64,000 bases of DNA, taken from assembly GCA_003215535.1 (NCBI GenBank), contig QCKG01000003.1, forward strand, positions 62,001 through 126,000. The letters run 5' to 3'. Under the pieces are notes generated by a model. The model did not search any database and was not told where the DNA came from. It saw nothing but the letters and a program-made list of their open reading frames with translations. The stretch comes from Prochlorococcus sp. AG-409-L18. Its GTDB lineage: Bacteria; Cyanobacteriota; Cyanobacteriia; PCC-6307; Cyanobiaceae. The translations under genes and the position numbers were made by a program. Positions 1-8,749 of this stretch are shown piece after piece. Each line of letters starts with the position of its first letter. Within the stretch, counting starts at the first letter, position 1.

Positions 1-114
1 GAGTCCTTCAAGAAGAGTTTGTTCATCATCAACTACAGAACTGGCTGCGACAGTAATAACTTCGTCTCCTTGTTGAAGTGGCCTGACAATTGTTTCAGGG
101 CGAATAAGAACCAT
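1..114 (-). CDS. LD-carboxypeptidase-like protein (peptidase S66), N-terminal fragment
   Basis: Only the first 38 codons are inside the window; the gene runs off the left edge. Reading leftward from the ATG at 114 gives MVLIRPETIVRPLQQGDEVI followed by a TVAASSVVDDEQTLLEGL segment. The 'L..GD.v.v.A.SS.v' pattern resembles the start of S66 LD-carboxypeptidases, which trim the terminal D-Ala of murein tetrapeptides during peptidoglycan recycling. The gene starts 3 bases after the stop of the upstream UbiA-family gene on the same strand, so the two are probably co-transcribed. The family call rests on this short N-terminal pattern alone; the catalytic residues are outside the window. Confidence 0.5.
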   Translation of the reverse strand, partial: MVLIRPETIVRPLQQGDEVITVAASSVVDDEQTLLEGL

Positions 115-117
115 TTT

Positions 118-1002
118 TCAGCCTGCACGTCCAATTATTAACCCCAACAGTATTAGTGCTCCTAGTAAGACTTGGTTCTTGAAATGATTCCCATATTGGT
201 TTTGAGATTTTTTAAGGGAGAAGACTTCACGTTGCATTCCTAGGCTTACTAATATCCAAATAGGCCAGAATTTCCAATTAACACCAGCAGAGAATCCTGC
301 GATTGCCAGCAAAAAACAAGCAGTACCGTAGCTAATCCGAATTGTGGAGAATACATTTTTGCCAAGGCTAATTGCACTGCTATTGAGGCTTAATTTGATG
401 TCATCTTCTCTGTCTGACAATGCATAAACAGTGTCAAACCCAAATGTCCATAAAAGCGTCGCTCCCCAACAGCAAAATAGGGGTAGTCCTCCTGAGAGAT
501 TGCCTTCGCTAGCAGCCCATGGAATAAGCACTGCGAATCCCCAGCAGATTGCGAGAAGGGCTTGAGGGTAAGAAAACCATCTTTTTGCAGATGGATATAT
601 AAGTACTGGAGGAAGAGTAAATAATGCGAGCTTCAGGCAGAGTTCTCTATTCTCGGTGGGCAGATAGAAAATTACTAAAAGGCTTAGAGACAGCATTATC
701 AAAAGAAGAATAAAGGCTGTAGAAATATGAACTCTTCCACTACCTAAAGGTCTATGAACTGTTCGAGCGACCTTGATATCAATTTCCTTATCCCATAAAT
801 CATTCACAATGCATCCTGCACCGCTTACGAATAAACCTCCAGCAGCAATTAAGGCAATTAGCCTTATTTGAGGTGGAGAGGTGGGAGTCAACCAAAGTGA
901 CCATCCTGCTGGTATGAGCAAAATCAAACGTCCACTTGGCTTGTCCCATCGAAGGAGCTGAGCCCAACCTTTTAAACTCTGCAAGCTAAAAAAACTTTTC
1001 AC
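118..1002 (-). CDS. 4-hydroxybenzoate polyprenyltransferase (UbiA family)
   Basis: 294-residue integral membrane prenyltransferase. It should attach a polyprenyl chain to 4-hydroxybenzoate, which in cyanobacteria feeds plastoquinone synthesis. The first Asp-rich motif is visible at residues 67-75 (N67-D68-x-x-D71-x-x-x-D75) followed by the RTVHRPLGSG segment. The second is around residues 190-201 (D190, D197, D200, D201). Both are the Mg-prenyl-diphosphate binding motifs of UbiA. Seven to nine hydrophobic segments fill the rest, and the length is typical. It is divergent from ppx and abuts the LD-carboxypeptidase-like gene. Among UbiA paralogues (chlorophyll synthase, homogentisate or menaquinone prenyltransferases) the HPT/UbiA type fits best, but substrate choice is not proven by sequence. 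Confidence 0.85.
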   Translation of the reverse strand: MKSFFSLQSLKGWAQLLRWDKPSGRLILLIPAGWSLWLTPTSPPQIRLIALIAAGGLFVSGAGCIVNDLWDKEIDIKVARTVHRPLGSGRVHISTAFILLLIMLSLSLLVIFYLPTENRELCLKLALFTLPPVLIYPSAKRWFSYPQALLAICWGFAVLIPWAASEGNLSGGLPLFCCWGATLLWTFGFDTVYALSDREDDIKLSLNSSAISLGKNVFSTIRISYGTACFLLAIAGFSAGVNWKFWPIWILVSLGMQREVFSLKKSQNQYGNHFKNQVLLGALILLGLIIGRAG

Positions 1003-1092
1003 GAAACAACTTTGGTTAGTGAAGTCTTGGTAATTCTCAGCAAATAAGTAGCTCCTAGTGTCAGAGTGTTTCTATTACTGCCAAATAGCTTC

Positions 1093-2760
1093 ATGTCAGT
1101 TGTCGAGTCTTTCTCGTCTTCTGCATTCAGTGTGGGGCGGGATAAGTCCTTTTGGTCAGAGTATGACAAGCCACTTCATGTAGGGGCAATTGATATTGGG
1201 ACAAATTCGATTCACCTTGTCGTGGCTTCTATTGATCCGGAATCACATTCTTTCAGCATTGACCTTGCGGAAAAATCAACTACCCGTCTTGGAGAGAGAG
1301 ACCCTGTATCTGGGGCGCTCACAGAAGTGGCTATTGGCAGATCTATCGAGAGTCTGAAGCATTTTAAAGAGCTTGCAGAAAGTTATAAGGTCGAACAATT
1401 AGTTACTGCTGCTACAAGTGCCGTCCGGGAGGCTCCGAATGGTAAAGAATTTGTCGAGAAGGTAAAAAATCTACTTGAACTAGATATTGAGCTCGTTAGC
1501 GGCTCAGAAGAAGCAAGATTGATTTATTTAGGTGTACTTTCAGGTATGCCTTTTGGTGAAAGCCCCCACTTTCTGCTGGATATAGGAGGTGGTTCTTCTG
1601 AATTAATACTTGCAGATGCTAGTGATGCGAGGGCCCTTACTAGTACAAAACTAGGTGCTGTTCGTTTGAAGAGGGACTTTATTAAGCAAGAGCCAATTAC
1701 TGCCCAAAATAGACTTTTTTTACAGGCATTTATTCAGGGTTCTTTTGAACCAGCTATTGATAAGGTTTGCAGTCGAATCAGGCCTGGAGAAAAACCTGTA
1801 ATGGTTGCAACTAGTGGCACTGCTTTAGCTATTGGCGCTCTATTGGCTAGTGAAGATAGCTCGACACCTGTCAAGCTTCAAGGCTATAGAATCTCAAAAA
1901 ATAATCTTGACAGATTGATTGATAGATTGATATCGCTTAAGCCAGACCAACGTTCTAAATTAACTCAGCTAAGTGAGAGGCGTTCAGAGATAATTGTACC
2001 CGGGGCATTGATTTTGCAAAAGTCAATGGAGATGCTATCCATGGATGAATTATTTCTTAGCGAAAGGGCCCTAAGAGAAGGATTGATTGTTGATTGGATG
2101 CTTCGCCATCAACTATTTGAGGATAGATTTAGTTTTCAAGGAAGTATTAGAAAGAGAACTATAATTCATCAAGTACACCGTTTTGGAGTTAAAAAGATAC
2201 GCGCAGAAAGAGTGGCTTCACATGCGCTTACATTTTATGAGAAAACCAAAGGAGCACTACATAATGATCAAGGTAAAGGAAGAGAACTACTTTGGGCCGC
2301 AGCTATGCTCCACTCTTGTGGGCAACATATTAACTTAGCTTCTTATCATAAACATTCTTGGTATTTGATTCGCCATGGGGAGCTACTTGGATATTCACAA
2401 GCAGAGCATTTAATGATAGCTGCTATTGCTCGTTATCACCGAAGAAGTCTTCCTAAGAAAAGGCATGAAGAATGGCAGTTGATTCTTGATAAAAATGATA
2501 GAAAAATTGTATCTGAGATGGCGCTTTTGTTAAGGTTGGCTGCTGCTATTGATAGGCGTCCCGAGCCAGTAGTTGGTTCGATTGACATACAGGTAAAATC
2601 TTCTGAAATCTTGTGTGAGCTTTGTCCTGAAGATTGTAATCAAAATCTTAGTTTGGAGGAATGGAGTTTAAGTAATTGTAGAGAAATTGTGAAATCAGTT
2701 AGTGGATTAGATCTTAAGGCTCTTCAGATAAGCAGAGAAATCAACAAGGTACAGAATTAA
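1093..2760 (+). CDS. ppx: Exopolyphosphatase / guanosine-5'-triphosphate pyrophosphatase (Ppx/GppA)
   Basis: About 555 residues. The N-terminal half is an actin-like ASKHA phosphatase: phosphate-1 loop GAIDIGTNSIHLVVAS near residue 31, phosphate-2 loop LDIGGGSSELIL near residue 170, and the TAATSAVREAPNG segment typical of Ppx/GppA. The C-terminal half (from about residue 330) has HD-domain character, including AAMLHSCGQHIN. The enzyme degrades polyphosphate chains from the ends and/or hydrolyses pppGpp. I chose the ATG at 1093; the frame is open to a GTG at 1066, which would add nine residues (MFLLLPNSF). It is divergent from the UbiA gene, and its stop codon overlaps the stop of the convergent RodZ-like gene by 3 bases. 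Confidence 0.9.
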   Translation: MSVVESFSSSAFSVGRDKSFWSEYDKPLHVGAIDIGTNSIHLVVASIDPESHSFSIDLAEKSTTRLGERDPVSGALTEVAIGRSIESLKHFKELAESYKVEQLVTAATSAVREAPNGKEFVEKVKNLLELDIELVSGSEEARLIYLGVLSGMPFGESPHFLLDIGGGSSELILADASDARALTSTKLGAVRLKRDFIKQEPITAQNRLFLQAFIQGSFEPAIDKVCSRIRPGEKPVMVATSGTALAIGALLASEDSSTPVKLQGYRISKNNLDRLIDRLISLKPDQRSKLTQLSERRSEIIVPGALILQKSMEMLSMDELFLSERALREGLIVDWMLRHQLFEDRFSFQGSIRKRTIIHQVHRFGVKKIRAERVASHALTFYEKTKGALHNDQGKGRELLWAAAMLHSCGQHINLASYHKHSWYLIRHGELLGYSQAEHLMIAAIARYHRRSLPKKRHEEWQLILDKNDRKIVSEMALLLRLAAAIDRRPEPVVGSIDIQVKSSEILCELCPEDCNQNLSLEEWSLSNCREIVKSVSGLDLKALQISREINKVQN

Positions 2761-3494
2761 TTTACATCAATTCTGTACCATTTTAGTTTCCTGCCCTTGC
2801 CAAGCTTGATTTTGTCTCCGCTTTCTTTAGTGATTTCGATCAGGTCAGGTCTTCGTGAGAAGATTTGTAGATTGTAGGTTGTCTCTATTCTTATAGGCCT
2901 GAGTATTATTCCTTCAAATAGTACTTTATCTTGAGAATCTTTTATTGTTGCTTTTGTAGGTTTTAAACTGCTTATTTGAAGGGCATAGATATCCTGAGAA
3001 GCTAAGTTTGATCCAGATAGTTCTTCTTTGCCCTCTATAGTCGTTTTTTGAAGGGAATCTGTTCGAGTTCCTATTCTTAATATTATTGACGAAGAAATGA
3101 TTAAAAATAAAAGAACAAAGCAGGAAGTTATTAAATTTATATCCTTTAAGTAATCCGTTAAAGATACTTCTTTCTCGTTCGTCCCTAGGGCTCTTATGCT
3201 TTTCTCTGATTGTAGTTTTTTGGGATCCAGTTTTTTAATTAGAGGACTTGAATCTAGACCTAAACGCTCGGCTACTCTTCTAATCATAGCTTTTACAAAT
3301 ACTTTCTCTGGGAGCAGATGCTCTTCCCCATTTTCAATTGCTACAAGTTGTTCTTCTCCTATTCGCAAACTAGAAGCGATCTCACTTACTGATAAACCTT
3401 GCTCTTCTCTTGTTTGCTTTAGAAATGAACCTACCTGGCCAAATGGATTTAATGATTCCTCTGGCATGGTTTTCGGATTGGTTCGCTTTTGCAT
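2757..3494 (-). CDS. RodZ-like membrane protein with Xre-type helix-turn-helix
   Basis: About 245 residues. The N-terminus carries an HTH_25/Xre-like helix-turn-helix (VGSFLKQTREEQGLSVSEIA through AMIRRVAERLGLD). A charged linker follows, then one membrane segment (LITSCFVLLFLIISSSIILR) and a periplasmic beta-rich DUF4115-like tail. This is the architecture of RodZ, which anchors MreB and helps set rod or cell-wall geometry. I placed the start at the ATG at 3494 because AAGGAG sits a few bases upstream; an in-frame TTG at 3515 would give a 252-residue form. Convergent with ppx, stops overlapping. The role in small coccoid cyanobacteria is not established, so the function is inferred from architecture. 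Confidence 0.75.
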   Translation of the reverse strand: MQKRTNPKTMPEESLNPFGQVGSFLKQTREEQGLSVSEIASSLRIGEEQLVAIENGEEHLLPEKVFVKAMIRRVAERLGLDSSPLIKKLDPKKLQSEKSIRALGTNEKEVSLTDYLKDINLITSCFVLLFLIISSSIILRIGTRTDSLQKTTIEGKEELSGSNLASQDIYALQISSLKPTKATIKDSQDKVLFEGIILRPIRIETTYNLQIFSRRPDLIEITKESGDKIKLGKGRKLKWYRIDVN

Positions 3495-3722
3495 TTTCTC
3501 CTTTCTAAGGACCAAACCGAAAAAAACAATTTAATTTTAGGCCCCTTGTAAAGTCCCTGAGTTGCATATTCACTAAGCAATGAGCATTGTTTGCAGGGAT
3601 TGCTTGAATCCATCATAGGGTTGTTTCCACACTGTGCTGATCTTTATTTAAACCTTCTTTCTCTATTAAAGGTGTATCCTTTTAGATATTAATTGAATAA
3701 GATGATTTCTTGGGCTTATTTG
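3495..3722. other. Intergenic region upstream of the RodZ-like gene and downstream of cobM
   Basis: About 200 bases without a credible gene; both flanking genes are on the minus strand. It should hold the promoter of the RodZ-like gene and the 3' end of the petC-petA-lgt-cobM transcript. I found no convincing hairpin with a T-tract and no RNA gene. Confidence 0.4.
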
Positions 3723-4508
3723 TTATTCATCTAGTTGGGTGTTTGAATTAATTGTTTTCTCGGGTCTGAACAAATGTTTATGACTCGGTGTATATAGCTT
3801 TGAGCGACTTCCTGTGGAGGTAATTGTTGGACTGATTATGTAAAGGGTTGTTCGATTTAGTCCACGATCTCTAGAGGCACTTGCCATCTTTTTAAGTGGA
3901 ACTACATTTATCCATTGATCTTCCCAGCTAACTCTATATCCAATTGCTACAGGTGTATCCTCTGAATAATACTTTAATAGTGTTTTTTCTACTTCTTCAA
4001 CATGCCTAGCAGAGAGATAAATGCAAAGGGAGGCACCTATGGAAGCGAGATTCTCAAGATTTTCTTTTTGTGGCTTTCCAGTGCGGCCTTCTGCTCTTGT
4101 GAGGACAATCGTTTGTACTAGGCCTGGGATTGTTAGCTCTGCTTTTAAGGTTGCTGCTGTTGCCTGATATGCGCTTACTCCTGGCACAACCTCTACTTCA
4201 ATCCCTGCATCTGCGAGTGCGCAAATTTGTTCAGTTAGAGCTCCATATAAACATGGGTCTCCATCATGAAGTCTGACTACTCTTTTACCTCCCTTACATC
4301 TATCTATGAGTATGGGAATGATCTCTTCAAGGGTTAAGGAGCTTGTCTTTATTTGCTCAGAGTCTTTGGGAGCAAGTCTTGCAATTTCAGGAGAGACTAA
4401 GGAGTCAGCCCATAAAAGGACCTCTGCATTTTTGATGCGGTCTGATGCACGTAGTGTCAACAGATCGATTGCGCCAGGACCAGCTCCGACTATGGATATT
4501 GGGATCAT
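3723..4508 (-). CDS. cobM: Precorrin-4 C11-methyltransferase
   Basis: 261-residue SAM-dependent tetrapyrrole methylase of the CobM/CbiF type, acting in corrin ring synthesis for cobalamin or pseudocobalamin. Family signatures are the N-terminal [18 protein letters not shown] glycine loop, the WADSLV segment, [18 protein letters not shown] (the GDP...YG SAM-binding motif) and [14 protein letters not shown]. Length is normal. Its ATG overlaps the stop of lgt by 4 bases (ATGA-type), so translation is probably coupled, and it is the distal gene of the petC-petA-lgt-cobM run. The last ~35 residues are hydrophilic and less conserved. A second cobalamin gene, cobK, lies at 46.7 kb. Confidence 0.92.
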   Translation of the reverse strand: MIPISIVGAGPGAIDLLTLRASDRIKNAEVLLWADSLVSPEIARLAPKDSEQIKTSSLTLEEIIPILIDRCKGGKRVVRLHDGDPCLYGALTEQICALADAGIEVEVVPGVSAYQATAATLKAELTIPGLVQTIVLTRAEGRTGKPQKENLENLASIGASLCIYLSARHVEEVEKTLLKYYSEDTPVAIGYRVSWEDQWINVVPLKKMASASRDRGLNRTTLYIISPTITSTGSRSKLYTPSHKHLFRPEKTINSNTQLDE

Positions 4509-5374
4509 TGAGGGTTCTGATTGGATATTGTTTGACTAGTGATTTTGGGTTTAGATCTATTGAGCCACCAAAGGCCGAGCGCTCCTATGAAAATAAGGAA
4601 AAGGCTCATTAATTGAGCGACTCTTATCCCGCCCGCACAGGCAGGGGGCAGACTCCCTAGGCATAAAGGATCAGTGCGTAAACCTTCGATCAATATTCTT
4701 CCAAGGCTATAGCTGATTAGATATATACAGCTTAAGGTCCCTGAAGCCAGTCTTAAATGTCTATCTTCATTTCGTTTGAATAAAATCATTAGCAAAGAAA
4801 ACACTAGAATATTCCAGATAGATTCATAAAGAAAAGTTGGGTGAAAGTATTCGTACTCATAAAGACCTTCTGGTCTATTCTCTAATGGAATTAGTAATTT
4901 CCAGGGTAGATCCGTCGGCAAGCCGAAAGCTTCATTGTTGAAGAAGTTCCCCCAGCGACCTATACCTTGACCAAGGACAACAGAGGGCAAAAGAACATCT
5001 AAAACATCAGTGAAAGATTGTTGTCGAAGACGACAGAAGATAAAGACGGCAATAGTTCCTCCTATAAGTGCTCCATGTATAGCTATCCCTCCTTCCCAAA
5101 TCGCTAGGGATTTAATCCAGTTATACCTGTATTCTCGCCACTCAAAAGCAACGTAATAAATTCTGGCACCAACTAAAGCTGAAAGAATGAGGATTGGTAA
5201 CAAGTCATTTATAAGTTCATGTTTTAAACCTCGCCTACTAGCAAGATGATTGGAAAGGTTTAAGCCGATTAAGACTGAGATCGCAATAAGTAATCCATAC
5301 CATCTTAAGACAAAGGGCCCAAACTCTAAAAGTTTGGGCCCAGGTGAGGTAAAGGTCGCTATAAGAGCTTCCAT
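4505..5374 (-). CDS. lgt: Prolipoprotein diacylglyceryl transferase
   Basis: 289-residue polytopic membrane enzyme that transfers diacylglycerol from phosphatidylglycerol to the lipobox cysteine of prolipoproteins. Visible family features are [20 protein letters not shown] at the N-terminus, the [14 protein letters not shown] segment containing the essential His, the Lgt signature [17 protein letters not shown], and the HPTFLYES motif, all in the expected order. It lies between petA (32 bases upstream) and cobM (4-base overlap downstream) on the minus strand. The C-terminal tail (about 20 residues) is polar. Confidence 0.95.
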   Translation of the reverse strand: MEALIATFTSPGPKLLEFGPFVLRWYGLLIAISVLIGLNLSNHLASRRGLKHELINDLLPILILSALVGARIYYVAFEWREYRYNWIKSLAIWEGGIAIHGALIGGTIAVFIFCRLRQQSFTDVLDVLLPSVVLGQGIGRWGNFFNNEAFGLPTDLPWKLLIPLENRPEGLYEYEYFHPTFLYESIWNILVFSLLMILFKRNEDRHLRLASGTLSCIYLISYSLGRILIEGLRTDPLCLGSLPPACAGGIRVAQLMSLFLIFIGALGLWWLNRSKPKITSQTISNQNPQ

Positions 5375-5406
5375 TGGATTACATTAATCTAAGTAAGCAG
5401 TTTTGG

Positions 5407-6342
5407 TTAAATACCTTCAGCTGCTTGAACTTTCTCTACTTGTTTCTTTTTCAAAACAAGCATGATTTGAGAAATCGTAACACCCATAAAGAATGCTAGA
5501 AGTCCTAGTACTCTTGCACGACTTTGTAGAACAACTTCTGTATCTAGCTGACCAAAGCCTCCCACATTTGGATCATTGGTTAGAGGAGACCCTGCTTCAA
5601 TTGTTTGTCCTACTTTTACAAGGATTTGAGGACCTACTGGGACTGTTTGAGAAATAGATTTTCCTGCTTTTGTCTCTAAAGTAATTACACTTGCTCCATT
5701 CTCTCCAGGCTCTATAGAGGTAATTGTTCCTGATGATGTAGTTGTGAAGGAGGTATTGTTGCTTTTTTCTCCGGTCGGATAAACCTGCCCTCTACCTCGG
5801 TTACCTCCTACATGAATCGAATATTTGCCGAAGTGGATATTGCTATCTGTTCTTGGATCCGGAGAAAGTATTGGGAAAACAATTTCTTTATTTTGATCTC
5901 CTGGTAGAGGACCAACAAGAATAATATTTTCTTGATCTTCGCTGTATTGAGAGAAAAAGACTCCTTGAGTCTCCTCTTTTATTTCATCAGTCCAACGATC
6001 TTGTGGGGCCAATTTGAATCCTTCTGGGAGCATAACCACTGCTCCTACCTGAAGTGGAACTTCGCTCCCATCAGCTCCAATCTCTTGTGTATTCGCTTTA
6101 TAGGGGACTTTGACAATTGCTTTGAAAACACTATCAGCTGCTACTGATTGCGGTACAAGCTCCGCCTGAGTGCTCATCTGGGCCAAGTGACAGTTTGCGC
6201 AAACGATCTTCCCAGTAGCTTCACGAGGATTTTCGTAGTTTTGTTGAGCCCAAAAGGGATAGGCCCAGCTGGCAGTAGGCGCCAGAAAAATAGTTAGGCC
6301 TAGAAATATTGAGCTCAGCAGGAAGGTAGTTAAACGACGCAT
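5407..6342 (-). CDS. petA: Apocytochrome f of the cytochrome b6f complex
   Basis: About 311 residues. A signal peptide ends at ASWA, so mature cytochrome f starts at Tyr ([12 protein letters not shown]), whose amino group is the axial haem ligand. The c-type haem motif CANCH follows. The lumenal domain is followed by one C-terminal anchor ([18 protein letters not shown]) and a short stromal tail. The protein passes electrons from the Rieske protein to plastocyanin or cytochrome c6. I used the ATG at 6342 (MRRLTTFLL); an in-frame TTG at 6363 would add seven residues. It lies 43 bases downstream of petC (22 if the TTG is used), the usual cyanobacterial petCA operon. Confidence 0.96.
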   Translation of the reverse strand: MRRLTTFLLSSIFLGLTIFLAPTASWAYPFWAQQNYENPREATGKIVCANCHLAQMSTQAELVPQSVAADSVFKAIVKVPYKANTQEIGADGSEVPLQVGAVVMLPEGFKLAPQDRWTDEIKEETQGVFFSQYSEDQENIILVGPLPGDQNKEIVFPILSPDPRTDSNIHFGKYSIHVGGNRGRGQVYPTGEKSNNTSFTTTSSGTITSIEPGENGASVITLETKAGKSISQTVPVGPQILVKVGQTIEAGSPLTNDPNVGGFGQLDTEVVLQSRARVLGLLAFFMGVTISQIMLVLKKKQVEKVQAAEGI

Positions 6343-6385
6343 GGAAGGTAAAAAGTTGAACAAAATTGAGACTTGGAGCAGTAAT

Positions 6386-6922
6386 TCATCCCCACCAGGG
6401 TTTCTCTCCTGTGCGGAAGTCTATTTCTGACCACTGACTTATTAGGACACTGTCGTTTTCCGTAGAGATATTGGCGATAGCAAGGGAGAGGGGCGCTGGT
6501 CCTCTGACAACTTTTCCTGTCTCATCGTATTGACTGCCATGACAAGGGCAAATGAACTTGTTTGAACCGCTATTCCAAGGGACTACACACCCAAGATGTG
6601 TGCAAATTGCATTAATGCCATAGCTTCTAATTGCATCCTCACCTTCGACAATTAAATATGTCGGATCACCTTTGAGACCTTGTACAAGACTGCGGTCGCC
6701 TACTGGATGTGTTGATAGCCATCCTGATGCTGTGACTGGATTACCTAGAGCATCTTTCGCTGTTGTACCTCCTCCACTTCCTCCTGCCCTAAGAGGAGTG
6801 AAGTAATTAGCGACTGGGTAAAGAGCGCCTAAAGCCACACCTGTGACTGTTCCAAAGGTGAGAAGGTTCATGAACTGCCTCCGCCCCATAGAGGGCACAT
6901 CCATAGAGGGCATTTGTGTCAT
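6386..6922 (-). CDS. petC: Rieske iron-sulfur subunit of cytochrome b6f
   Basis: 178 residues, one N-terminal membrane helix ([20 protein letters not shown]) preceded by a twin-arginine-like GRRQF. The 2Fe-2S motifs are both present: CTHLGC (box I) and CPCHGSQY (box II), with the disulfide cysteines in place. It oxidises plastoquinol and reduces cytochrome f in the thylakoid membrane. First gene of the petC-petA-lgt-cobM run on the minus strand and divergent from the DUF3067 gene, so the promoter lies in the ~35-base gap at 6923-6957. The RR motif links it to the Tat translocase, whose tatC gene lies only about 0.4 kb away. Confidence 0.97.
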   Translation of the reverse strand: MTQMPSMDVPSMGRRQFMNLLTFGTVTGVALGALYPVANYFTPLRAGGSGGGTTAKDALGNPVTASGWLSTHPVGDRSLVQGLKGDPTYLIVEGEDAIRSYGINAICTHLGCVVPWNSGSNKFICPCHGSQYDETGKVVRGPAPLSLAIANISTENDSVLISQWSEIDFRTGEKPWWG

Positions 6923-6957
6923 GACGGCTTTTCATCTTGGTCATAATTAACACCATT

Positions 6958-7371
6958 ATGGACTGCGAAGGGCCTAAGGCGCCCAGAAAAAATGGTGCTT
7001 TTTCATCGTCATTGAATTTTGATTCTGTGATTCAGTCAAATCCATCAGGATCATCAACGCCTTTGAGGGCCGAGGAGGTGATTCTCAGACTTAGACGACG
7101 TTGGAAGGTTACTTATGATTTACAACTTGTTGTAAGGAGTAGGCGTCTTTATCTCCAAATGATGTGGGCTTATTTAGAACAGCAGTCATTTCCTCTAGAT
7201 GAAAAGGCTTATTTGGCTCATTTAAATGAGTTAGTAGAAGTTATTAATCGTCTGGGTTTGGCAAATGATGTGAGGGAATGGCTTGCATGCGTGCCTAACA
7301 AGCCCACGGTTGGGAGGCCACTTAGCCTGCCTTTGAAGGGGGATTGGCGCTTGGAGGAATTCCTTCTTTGA
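6958..7371 (+). CDS. DUF3067 family protein
   Basis: About 137 residues from the ATG at 6958 (a TTG at 6937 would extend it by seven). The conserved part starts after a variable Ser-rich leader and runs from LRAEEVILRLRRRWKVTYDL to GRPLSLPLKGDWRLEEFLL, matching the small DUF3067 family found in cyanobacteria and plastid-bearing eukaryotes. The function is not firmly established. It is divergent from petC, and its last 50 bases overlap the 3' end of tatC on the opposite strand. That proximity to petC and tatC is suggestive of thylakoid protein biogenesis but only circumstantial. Confidence 0.75.
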   Translation: MDCEGPKAPRKNGAFSSSLNFDSVIQSNPSGSSTPLRAEEVILRLRRRWKVTYDLQLVVRSRRLYLQMMWAYLEQQSFPLDEKAYLAHLNELVEVINRLGLANDVREWLACVPNKPTVGRPLSLPLKGDWRLEEFLL

Positions 7372-8056
7372 ATTGCTCAGTAAGCGCGACTAGTCCAATA
7401 CCAATAAGAAATAAGGAAATAATTGCTCCTGCTAGTAACAACATTGTGATGGGATCAGTAGATGGAGTCAGGACAGCTGATGCAAGTGCAGATGTCATTA
7501 CAACCCAACGCCAGGCTGAGATCATTTGCTTCCATTTTAAAAGCCCAAATGCTCCTAATAAAAGTTGAAGAACTGGTGTTTGGAAGACTAGTCCTGTAGC
7601 AAGCATCAGTAATAGAACAAAATCTAAATATCGTTCGATTGACCAAAGTGGTTCAACTATGTCGGCGCCGTAACTAACAAGAAATTTTAGGGCTGCTGGA
7701 ATTAATGCCCACCATGCAAAAAATATCCCTAAAAAAAATAAAATTGCTGAGCCTGCGACTGCTGGAGCGATTAGTCGTTTTTCTTTTTCGGTAAGGCCAG
7801 GCAATACAAATGCTAGACCTTGGTAAAGGATGTAAGGAAGTGCAGCGGCAAGTCCTGCATAACCTGCGACCTTGATGGATACGAACAGAAATTCACCAGG
7901 AGCGATCTGAAGAAAGTGGATTGAACCAGCAGGCGCTTCTAAAACTCTTACAAGTGGCCTTACGAAAACAAGACTTATCAAAGCCGCTAAAACAATCGCA
8001 ACCAAGCTTCGAAGCACCCTCTGCCGCAACTCTTCCAAGTGATCCATTAGGGGCAT
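7322..8056 (-). CDS. tatC: Twin-arginine translocase subunit TatC
   Basis: 244 residues with six hydrophobic segments. The hallmark N-terminus MDHLEELRQRVLRS is present, and the conserved GEFLFVSIKVAGYAG and FVLPGLTEKEKR segments follow. TatC recognises the RR signal and, with TatA/B, exports folded proteins such as the Rieske subunit encoded by petC next door. The start is the ATG at 8056; the frame stays open upstream to about 8194 but contains no ATG, GTG or TTG there. The 3' end overlaps the DUF3067 gene by 50 bases. Confidence 0.96.
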   Translation of the reverse strand: MPLMDHLEELRQRVLRSLVAIVLAALISLVFVRPLVRVLEAPAGSIHFLQIAPGEFLFVSIKVAGYAGLAAALPYILYQGLAFVLPGLTEKEKRLIAPAVAGSAILFFLGIFFAWWALIPAALKFLVSYGADIVEPLWSIERYLDFVLLLMLATGLVFQTPVLQLLLGAFGLLKWKQMISAWRWVVMTSALASAVLTPSTDPITMLLLAGAIISLFLIGIGLVALTEQFKEGIPPSANPPSKAG

Positions 8057-8352
8057 CTCTAAATCCCTAGAAGGGACGCCACTATTTTCTGAATTGCCAA
8101 TTTGGATTGGCTTTGGGGCGGTTAGTTTTTTCAGTTGAGGTTCGTTAGGGCTATTCAGTACAGAAACGTTTTGCTGGTTTAAGGCTAGGAGCTTTTAGTC
8201 TCTAAATGATCATTTGGCAAATTGAGTTTAGATTCTCTGATCTTTTACCTTATTAAGTTAATTATAAATAACTTCAACTTGACTTTGTCGGAAATAACCT
8301 TATTAGAGATCTTTGAATTTTTGCCAAGCTCTATTTAAATAAAATATTAATT
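8057..8352. other. Intergenic region upstream of tatC
   Basis: About 296 bases between the starts/ends of two minus-strand genes. The tatC-proximal half is an open reading frame in the tatC frame lacking a normal start codon; the distal half is very AT-rich. No RNA gene or clear terminator seen. Confidence 0.4.
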
Positions 8353-8604
8353 TTATTTTGAAACTGTTGGATCTGGCAAGACAAAAGGTGGGCAATCGTT
8401 TAAAGAAGACTCTCCATACTTTTCAAACTCTCTGTATCCACCCATTTTCCCATTGGTTTTCATTAAGGCACTAGTGAAAGCCATCATAAGGAAAACCACT
8501 GGAGCCCCAATTATTAAGGCTGCGCCAAATATGTAGCCAACTAGGAATTCTGGAAATGTGTGATTTCCAAGGAATTCATGTGTACCAAGAAGAAAATCGA
8601 ACAT
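8353..8604 (-). CDS. Small single-helix membrane protein of unknown function
   Basis: 83 residues from an ATG at 8604. A polar N-terminus (MFDFLLGTHEFLGNHTF) leads into one long hydrophobic segment (about residues 21-48). A soluble tail with many Gly, Lys, Glu and Pro residues follows, ending in DPTVSK. I do not recognise a named family; it does not match the common small subunits of PSI, PSII, b6f or NDH-1 that I know. Size and layout, and the neighbouring petC/tatC genes, would fit a thylakoid accessory subunit, but this is speculation. It stands alone, 296 bases upstream of tatC and about 145 bases downstream of the NFACT gene. Confidence 0.65.
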   Translation of the reverse strand: MFDFLLGTHEFLGNHTFPEFLVGYIFGAALIIGAPVVFLMMAFTSALMKTNGKMGGYREFEKYGESSLNDCPPFVLPDPTVSK

Positions 8605-8749
8605 TTAAGACCATTTGCTTTTACTGATGATACGTCATTGGAAACGTTCGAAGCCCTTGTTAATTATTTAGAGTCTTTTGGTACTTATTGATTTATGGGG
8701 GGCTTGGTAAGGCAGGGTGCATTTTGTCTTACCCAGATCAGCTTCTGCC

